Positions 59,282 to 64,000 of a stretch of 64,000 bases of DNA are shown here, piece by piece. The position numbers were made by a program, and so were the translations under genes. The notes below the pieces were generated by a model that was not told where the DNA came from, searched no databases, and saw nothing but the letters and a program-made list of their open reading frames with translations. The DNA comes from AWTP1-18 sp036504515. Its GTDB lineage: Bacteria; Pseudomonadota; Gammaproteobacteria; Burkholderiales; Rhodocyclaceae. Within the stretch, counting starts at the first letter, position 1. Every line of letters starts with the position of its first letter. The DNA lies in the NCBI GenBank assembly GCA_036504515.1, contig DASXVA010000012.1, positions 186,001 through 250,000 on the forward strand. Direction: 5' to 3'.

Positions 59282-59760
59282 CCCTGGCCTATGTGGCGCT
59301 AGGCGCCAATTTGGGTGATCCGGTGGCAACAGTAAAACAGGCAGTGGAAGCACTGAAGATGCTTCCCCATAGCCGTTTGCTGGCCGCCTCGTCCCTTTAC
59401 CGCACGGCACCCGTGGGCCTCAAGGACCAGCCGGACTTCATCAATGCGGTGATCGCCCTGGAAACAGAACTGACGCCCACCGCCCTGCTTGATGAATTGT
59501 TCGTCATTGAAGCCCGCTTCGGTCGCCAACGCTCGGTTCGCAATGCCCCGCGCACCCTGGATCTGGACCTGCTGCTCCACGGCGACGTACGCTCCGACAA
59601 TCCCGCCATCACCCTGCCCCATCCGCGCATGCATGAGCGGGCTTTTGTTCTTGCCCCCCTGGCAGAGATTGCACCGACCCTGACCATTCCAGGCCACGGC
59701 GCCATCAGTGCCCTGCGGGAAAGCTGCGTCGACCAGAACATCAGCCGCATCGCGGACTAA
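59278..59760 (+). CDS. folK: HPPK, 6-hydroxymethyl-7,8-dihydropterin pyrophosphokinase
   Basis: FolK pyrophosphorylates the pterin precursor of folate. The 160-aa protein has AYVALGANLGDP, SSLYRTAPVGLKDQPDFINAV, FGRQRSVRNAPRTLDLDLLL with the Asp pair binding Mg-ATP, and LPHPRMHERAFVLAPLAEI. It starts at a TTG (59278-59280) overlapping the pcnB stop as TTGA, with GGAG 7 nt upstream; no nearby ATG fits. It is followed after 6 nt by the DUF486 gene. Confidence 0.95.
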   Translation: MTLAYVALGANLGDPVATVKQAVEALKMLPHSRLLAASSLYRTAPVGLKDQPDFINAVIALETELTPTALLDELFVIEARFGRQRSVRNAPRTLDLDLLLHGDVRSDNPAITLPHPRMHERAFVLAPLAEIAPTLTIPGHGAISALRESCVDQNISRIAD

Positions 59761-59766
59761 GCGACG

Positions 59767-60123
59767 ATGAACTTTTTTACCGGCCTGCCGATCATGTTGC
59801 AAACCGCCATTCTGCTGGCGGCGTCGAACATCTTCATGACTTTCGCCTGGTACGCCCACCTCAAGAACCTGAGCGAGCGCCCCTGGTGGATTGCCGCCCT
59901 GATTTCCTGGGGCATTGCCCTGTTCGAATACCTGATCCAGGTGCCCGCCAACCGTATTGGTAACACCGAGATGAACCTTGGTCAGCTCAAGGTGCTGCAG
60001 GAAGTCATCACCCTGGCGGTATTTGTCCCCTTTGCCGTGCTCTACATGCAGCAGCCCCTGAAACTGGACTATCTCTGGGCCGGACTTTGTCTGCTTGGGG
60101 CGGTATATTTCATCTTCCGCTGA
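59767..60123 (+). CDS. DMT-type membrane protein, DUF486 family
   Basis: A 118-aa inner-membrane protein with four transmembrane helices, of the DUF486 family related to small multidrug-resistance-type transporters. Family landmarks are SNIFMTFAWYAHLKNL, WWIAALISWGIALFEYLIQVPANRIG, LGQLKVLQEVITLAVF and LWAGLCLLGAVYFIF. The substrate is unknown. It sits between folK and panB, 28 nt before the panB start, and is probably cotranscribed with them. Confidence 0.87.
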   Translation: MNFFTGLPIMLQTAILLAASNIFMTFAWYAHLKNLSERPWWIAALISWGIALFEYLIQVPANRIGNTEMNLGQLKVLQEVITLAVFVPFAVLYMQQPLKLDYLWAGLCLLGAVYFIFR

Positions 60124-60151
60124 ACCTTTCCCTCCACCACCGAGGACTGCC

Positions 60152-60964
60152 GTGAGCTATCTGGAAAACAGCAAGCCCATTACCCTGCACGAACTGCGCC
60201 GCCTCTACGCTGCTGGCGAGAAAATCGCCACCCTCACCGGCTACGACGCCAGCTTTGCGGCCCTGCTGGAACGCAATGGGGTGGAAGTGATTTTGATCGG
60301 TGACTCTCTGGGCAATGTCCTGCAGGGACAAACTTCGACCCTGCCGGTGACCATGGACCACATGGTGTATCACACCGAATGTGTGGTCCGCGGTGCCAAG
60401 CGCGCCTTCGTCGCCGCCGACATGCCCTGGGGCAGCTATCAGGAAAGCCCCCAACAGGCCCTGCGCAACGCTTCCCGTTTGATGGCCGCCGGTGCCCAGA
60501 TGGTCAAACTGGAAGGCGGCGCTGTCATGGCCGAAACCGTGCATTTTCTGGTCGAGCGCGGCATTCCGGTCTGGGCCCACATCGGCCTCACCCCCCAATC
60601 GGTACACGCTCTGGGCGGCTACCGGGTACAGGGCAAGGATGAGGCGGCTGCCCAACGCATGAAAGACGACGCCCTGGCCCTGCAACAGGCCGGCGCCGCC
60701 ATGCTGTTGATCGAAATGATCCCCGCCGCCCTCGGCGCCGAATTGACCCAATTACTGTCCATCCCCACCATCGGCATTGGCGCCGGCCCCGCTTGTTCGG
60801 GGCAGGTACTGGTAATGCACGACCTGTTGGGGGTTTACCCGGGCAAGACTGCCCGCTTCGTCCGTAATTTCATGCAGGGAGCCGACAGCATAGACGCCGC
60901 CGTGGCCGCCTATGTTGCCGCCGTCAAGAACGGCAGTTTCCCCGCCCAGGAGCACTGTTACTGA
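60152..60964 (+). CDS. panB: 3-methyl-2-oxobutanoate hydroxymethyltransferase (ketopantoate hydroxymethyltransferase)
   Basis: PanB makes ketopantoate from 2-oxoisovalerate, the first committed step of pantothenate synthesis. The 270-aa protein has TLTGYDASFAALLERNGVEVILIGDSLGNV with the metal-ligand Asp, VAADMPWGSY, VKLEGGAVMAETV, GYRVQGKDEAAAQRM and the catalytic Glu in LLIEMIPAALG. I start at a GTG (60152) with GAGGA 5 nt upstream; the frame extends to 60095 inside the DUF486 gene. Its stop shares one base with the panC start. Confidence 0.95.
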   Translation: MSYLENSKPITLHELRRLYAAGEKIATLTGYDASFAALLERNGVEVILIGDSLGNVLQGQTSTLPVTMDHMVYHTECVVRGAKRAFVAADMPWGSYQESPQQALRNASRLMAAGAQMVKLEGGAVMAETVHFLVERGIPVWAHIGLTPQSVHALGGYRVQGKDEAAAQRMKDDALALQQAGAAMLLIEMIPAALGAELTQLLSIPTIGIGAGPACSGQVLVMHDLLGVYPGKTARFVRNFMQGADSIDAAVAAYVAAVKNGSFPAQEHCY

Positions 60965-61791
60965 TGCAGATCCACAACACTATCGCCAGCCTGCGCAGCG
61001 CCCTTAAGGATGCAGGCCGGATCGCCTTTGCGCCCACCATGGGCAATCTTCACGAAGGCCATATTTCCCTGATGCAGCAGGCACGCAGCCACGGCGACAG
61101 CGTGGTGACCAGCATTTTCGTCAATCGCCTGCAATTCCGCCCCGGTGAAGACTTCGACAGCTATCCGCGCACCTTCAAGGCCGACTGCGACAAGCTGGAA
61201 GCGGCGGGCGTGGACCACCTGTTCGCCCCGACGGAAGCCGAGATGTATCCCCGCCCCCAGGGCTATCACGTGGTTCCCCCGGCGGCCCAGGACAATATCC
61301 TTGAAGGCGAGTTTCGCCCCGGCCACTTTCAGGGGGTTGCCACCGTGGTGATGAAGCTTTTTCAGATCATCCAGCCCAATACGGCCCTTTTCGGCAAAAA
61401 GGATTACCAGCAGTTGATGGTAATTCGCAACATGGTGGAAGACCTGAATTTGCCCATCAACATCGTTGGCGCCGACACGATTCGTGCTGCCGACGGCCTC
61501 GCCCTTTCCTCGCGGAACGGCTATTTGAGCGGCGATGAGCGAAAAGAAGCCCCAAGATTATTTGAAACCCTAACTAAAGTAGTAGCTGCACTGCGCCAAG
61601 GCTCAACTGACTTCCCAGCATTGGAGCGGGATGCAGCGGCAGAACTACGACGCAACAATTGGTCACCCGATTATGTTGCGATACGCAAAAAAAGTGATTT
61701 ACAATTCCCCGCCGCTCACGATTCCGGCTTGGTTGTTCTCGCGGCTGCCCGACTAGGCAGCACACGCTTGATCGACAATCTGGAAGTTTAG
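60964..61791 (+). CDS. panC: pantothenate synthetase
   Basis: PanC joins pantoate and beta-alanine, using ATP through a pantoyl-adenylate. The 275-aa protein has the HIGH-like APTMGNLHEGHISLMQQA, FVNRLQFRPGEDFDSYPR, HFQGVATVVMKLF, LFGKKDYQQL and the KMSKS-like LSSRNGYLS. From about 61540 to the stop the codon choice changes: rare AGA, TTA, CTA, ACT and GTA codons appear, and the stretch is visibly AT-richer than the first two thirds, as if that part were exchanged or is drifting. The reading frame is intact. Confidence 0.95.
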   Translation: MQIHNTIASLRSALKDAGRIAFAPTMGNLHEGHISLMQQARSHGDSVVTSIFVNRLQFRPGEDFDSYPRTFKADCDKLEAAGVDHLFAPTEAEMYPRPQGYHVVPPAAQDNILEGEFRPGHFQGVATVVMKLFQIIQPNTALFGKKDYQQLMVIRNMVEDLNLPINIVGADTIRAADGLALSSRNGYLSGDERKEAPRLFETLTKVVAALRQGSTDFPALERDAAAELRRNNWSPDYVAIRKKSDLQFPAAHDSGLVVLAAARLGSTRLIDNLEV

Positions 61792-61904
61792 GGCACCACG
61801 ATGCGCTCAGGCCGGTGGTGACCCAGAAGCGTAACCACAGGGCCTAGCTGCACTTTGTTTCATGCCCAGAGAGAGAAATTCCTTTGCCTGAGAAGGAGCA
61901 GAAA

Positions 61905-62288
61905 ATGCAACGCACCATGCTGAAGTCCAAGCTGCACCGAGTTACCGTGACGCAATCCGAGCTTCATTACGAAGGCTCCTGTGCGATTGATGAAGACCTG
62001 CTTGAGGCAGCCGACATCAAGGAATACCAACAGATCGATATCTGGAATGTGGACAATGGCGCACGTTTCACCACTTACGCCATCAAGGCCGAACGGGGCA
62101 GCGGCACCATCTCTGTCAATGGCGCTGCCGCCCGTCAGGCTGCCCCTGGTGACCTGCTGATCATCGCCACCTTCGCCAGCTACAACGAGATCGAGCTGCA
62201 AAAGTTCGAGCCCGAACTGGTTTATGTGGATGCCAAGAATCGCATCACCAATCAAAAGAAAAAGATTCCGTCCCAGGCCGCCGCCTGA
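61905..62288 (+). CDS. panD: aspartate 1-decarboxylase
   Basis: PanD makes beta-alanine from aspartate for PanC. It is a pyruvoyl enzyme made by self-cleavage of the pro-form at Gly24-Ser25; here HYEGSCAID carries that site with Ser25. The 127-aa protein also has the catalytic Tyr and Arg region (NGARFTTYAIKAERGSG) and VNGAAARQAAPGDLLIIA. The ATG at 61905 (MQRTMLKSKLHRV) has GGAG 6 nt upstream; the frame begins at a TTG seven codons earlier. It stands 113 nt after panC and ends before a strong terminator. Confidence 0.96.
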   Translation: MQRTMLKSKLHRVTVTQSELHYEGSCAIDEDLLEAADIKEYQQIDIWNVDNGARFTTYAIKAERGSGTISVNGAAARQAAPGDLLIIATFASYNEIELQKFEPELVYVDAKNRITNQKKKIPSQAAA

Positions 62289-62303
62289 GACCTGCCCGCT
62301 CCA

Positions 62304-62337
62304 AACAAAAAAGCCCGCTACTGCGGGCTTTTTTGTT
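62304..62337 (+). terminator. terminator after panD
   Basis: GCCCGC and GCGGGC with flanking A6/T6 pairing (stem 62306-62318 with 62323-62335) form a strong intrinsic terminator around a TACT loop. Confidence 0.93.
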
Positions 62338-62660
62338 GGTGCCTGACAAGGCCGCTTAAATCCGTTCGCATCGCGCCAGTCGAAACACCATTTTTATCAA
62401 TCAAGGCGTACTTCGGCAGAGGACAAGCCGCTGATGCGGGTATTCATACGTTTTATGAATACAAAGAATGTTCGGATTTTCCCCATGAATTTCCCATATA
62501 GCGCATGGTTAAGCCATCTAGGGGATTATTTCAGCGTCAGCGCCAGAGTCGTTGTTATACGCTGGACGTATGACCAGCCTGCCCATCGACCATTCTCAGC
62601 GTAGGCGGAAGCTCCGGAGTTCATTCACATCCACGCCCCTCACCCTCGCCCAGCCAAGGC
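62338..62660. other. intergenic region between panD and trmJ
   Basis: About 320 bp, AT-rich in its first two thirds. The only motif is an inverted repeat ATTCATA-CGTTT-TATGAAT (62442-62460), which could be a regulator site. A 93-codon plus-strand frame that begins at 62552 runs into trmJ and looks spurious. I see no gene or RNA. Confidence 0.4.
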
Positions 62661-63431
62661 TCAGGGCTTCTTGTGCCCCTTTTCCAGGGCCGCCAGCATG
62701 CCGCGCAGGATCGCCACTTCTTCCTTTTCCAGCCCCGCCCGACCAAACAGGCGGCGCATGCGGTGCATCAGGCGCTTGGGTTGCTCCGGGTCGAGAAAGC
62801 CCGACACCACCGCAGCCCGTTCCAGATGGTTGAGAAACCCTTCCACTTCGTCGTGGGTGGAGGGCAGGCCGGCATCGGCGATGACCGGCAAAGCACCGGG
62901 GTCCAGGGCGGCCAGACGCAGTTCATAGCAGAGCACTTGCACCGCCTGGGCCAAGTTGAGGGAGCGGAAATCCGGATTGGTCGGAATCATGGTCCAGCGC
63001 TGGCACTGGGCGACTTCCTCGTTGGACAGGCCGGAGGTTTCATGGCCGAAGACCAGGGCCACATCGCCCAGATTTTGGGCGGCTTTTTCCACCAACTCCC
63101 GAGCGCCATCCCGGGCCCAGACGGGCTCTACGGCCAGTTCACGACGGCGCCCCGTCACCGCCGTGGCAAACACGGTGCCGGCCAGGGCTTCCGGCAGGGA
63201 AGCGCAGACCCGGGCATTTGCCAGTACGTCGGTGGCGGAAACGGCCATCACGTCGGCCTGGGGATCGGGAAAGCTTTTGGGATTGACCAGTACCAGCTGG
63301 GTGAGCCCCATGGTTTTCATGGCCCGGGCGACGGAACCGATGTTGCCGGGATGGCTGGTATGGGACAGAACGATGCGGATACGCCCAAGCAGGGCGGTAT
63401 CGGGGGAAACAGAAGATTGGGATTCGGTCAT
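62661..63431 (-). CDS. trmJ: tRNA (cytidine/uridine-2'-O-)-methyltransferase TrmJ
   Basis: A SPOUT (trefoil-knot) methyltransferase of the TrmJ type, methylating the 2'-OH of residue 32 in several tRNAs. The 256-aa protein has RIRIVLSHTSHPGNIGSVARAMKTMG, LVLVNPKSFPD, ALVFGHETSGLSNEEVAQC and the SAM-binding knot IPTNPDFRSLNLAQAVQVLCYEL. A C-terminal helical extension (MHRMRRLFGRAGLEKEEVAILRGML) is typical of TrmJ as opposed to TrmL. The ATG at 63429-63431 is chosen over a TTG one codon earlier. It is divergent from suhB by 98 bp. Confidence 0.93.
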   Translation of the reverse strand: MTESQSSVSPDTALLGRIRIVLSHTSHPGNIGSVARAMKTMGLTQLVLVNPKSFPDPQADVMAVSATDVLANARVCASLPEALAGTVFATAVTGRRRELAVEPVWARDGARELVEKAAQNLGDVALVFGHETSGLSNEEVAQCQRWTMIPTNPDFRSLNLAQAVQVLCYELRLAALDPGALPVIADAGLPSTHDEVEGFLNHLERAAVVSGFLDPEQPKRLMHRMRRLFGRAGLEKEEVAILRGMLAALEKGHKKP

Positions 63432-63529
63432 CAAGGAACTGTCAGAAAGAGAATCAATGGGATAGATGGGGTCAGGGCGGGGCGGGCCTGCTAGAATCCG
63501 CCCTCATTTTTTGCATCACCCCGGATTCC

Positions 63530-64000
63530 ATGCATCCCATACTCAACATCGCCATCAAGGCTGCCCGCCGTGCGGGTTCCATCATCAATCGCGCCAGCCT
63601 GGATATCGGCCAGCTCAAGGTCAGTGTCAAGCAGCAGAGCGACTACGTGACCGAAGTGGACAAAGCCGCTGAAGCCACCATTATCGACATCGTCCGCGAG
63701 GCCTATCCGGGGCACGGGATACTAGCAGAAGAGTCCGGCATCCTTGAGCCCGCCAGCGGTGAAGATTACCAATGGATCATCGATCCCCTGGACGGCACCA
63801 CCAACTTCATCCACGGTTTCCCCCAGTACGCCATTTCCATCGGCATCGCGCAAAAGGGCATCGTTCAGCATGCCGTGATCTACGATCCGAGCCGCAATGA
63901 GCTGTTCACCGCCAGCAAGGGCGCCGGCGCTTTCCTCAACGAAAAGCGCATCCGCGTTTCAGCCCGGACCCGGCTCAACGAAGCCCTGATCGGCACCGGT
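63530..64000 (+). CDS. suhB: inositol-1-monophosphatase family protein SuhB (N-terminal part, cut by window edge)
   Basis: The first 157 codons of an inositol monophosphatase family gene, open to the right edge. The translation starts MHPILNIAIKAARRAGSIIN. It contains DYVTEVDKAAEATI, the metal-binding Glu pair in AEESG, the family signature WIIDPLDGTTNFIHGFPQYA with three metal/phosphate residues, and IYDPSRNELFTASKGAGAFLN. SuhB in proteobacteria acts as an extragenic suppressor and takes part in rRNA transcription antitermination. The ATG at 63530 follows CCGGATTCC, a weak ribosome binding site. Confidence 0.93.
   Translation, partial: MHPILNIAIKAARRAGSIINRASLDIGQLKVSVKQQSDYVTEVDKAAEATIIDIVREAYPGHGILAEESGILEPASGEDYQWIIDPLDGTTNFIHGFPQYAISIGIAQKGIVQHAVIYDPSRNELFTASKGAGAFLNEKRIRVSARTRLNEALIGTG

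Noticed and set aside
62552..62833. A 93-codon plus-strand frame after the panD terminator
   Set aside because: Pro/Ser/Ala-rich translation, overlaps the 3' end of trmJ in antisense and has no ribosome binding site.
1..64000. CRISPR array, prophage, insertion sequence, restriction-modification or other defence island
   Set aside because: No regularly spaced repeats, transposase, integrase or defence-type proteins were seen among the coding regions; the content is core metabolism and housekeeping.

Overview
The window is ordinary chromosomal DNA of a Gram-negative betaproteobacterium, most likely a member of the Rhodocyclales (Azospira/Dechloromonas type). This is inferred from gene order (pyrG-kdsA-eno-ftsB; sdhCDAB-sdhE-gltA-odhA-odhB-lpd; purM / AI-2E transporter-hda-HAD; pcnB-folK-DUF486-panB-panC-panD) and from the protein sequences; no 16S gene is present. 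Genes are densely packed, with ATGA, GTGA and TTGA overlaps and several GTG or TTG starts. I see no transposase, integrase, CRISPR array, restriction-modification or toxin-antitoxin locus.

Layout. 1-1.4 kb: the start of a radical SAM gene divergent from queD, a doubtful small ORF and tRNA-Arg(ACG). 1.4-5.5 kb (minus): pyrG-kdsA-eno-ftsB. 5.7-7.6 kb: tyrB, tRNA-Asn(GTT) and a DUF1178 gene. 7.7-10.1 kb (minus): a PPK2 polyphosphate kinase with a long basic tail, and zapE. 10.2-26.5 kb: a TCA-cycle supercluster. On the minus strand lie a GntR/HutC regulator and sdhC-sdhD-sdhA-sdhB-sdhE-gltA-odhA-odhB-lpd; on the plus strand lie mdh, a CitE-like lyase gene and acnB. A perfect 26-bp palindrome sits in the divergent gntR/mdh interval and is the obvious candidate operator. 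Together these genes cover citrate to isocitrate, 2-oxoglutarate to succinyl-CoA, succinate to fumarate and malate to oxaloacetate; isocitrate dehydrogenase, succinyl-CoA synthetase and fumarase are not here.

26.6-33.4 kb: a YjfB-like small protein, a CorC/HlyC-type membrane protein, an LrgA/LrgB pair, an RNA methyltransferase-like protein, a ribbon-helix-helix-like protein, an ScpB-like methylmalonyl-CoA decarboxylase and an acyl-CoA synthetase. 33.6-42.1 kb: a Cache-PAS-PAS histidine kinase, an OmpR-type response regulator, a nitroreductase, a giant AsmA-like DUF748 protein, a Ser/Gln-rich hypothetical protein and a DUF2867 protein. 42.1-49.5 kb: a four-gene heavy-metal-type RND efflux operon (adaptor, pump, DUF3240, outer-membrane channel) divergent from an OprB-type porin. 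49.8-52 kb: a small kinase-fold-like protein, a MITE-like inverted-repeat element, a second Ser/Thr/Gln-rich hypothetical protein and an exported cupin.

52-64 kb: purM (minus) divergent from an AI-2E-family transporter, hda and a HAD phosphatase; a three-part rhomboid protease; a Cys-rich unknown; pcnB-folK-DUF486-panB-panC-panD (poly(A) polymerase, folate and pantothenate synthesis); trmJ (minus); and the beginning of suhB. The strongest leads for follow-up are the gntR/mdh palindrome with the hairpin between gltA and odhA, the CitE-like gene between mdh and acnB, the basic tail of the PPK2, the kinase-like small protein, the MITE-like element and the direct repeats upstream of the RND operon. 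None of these is proven to be a new system.
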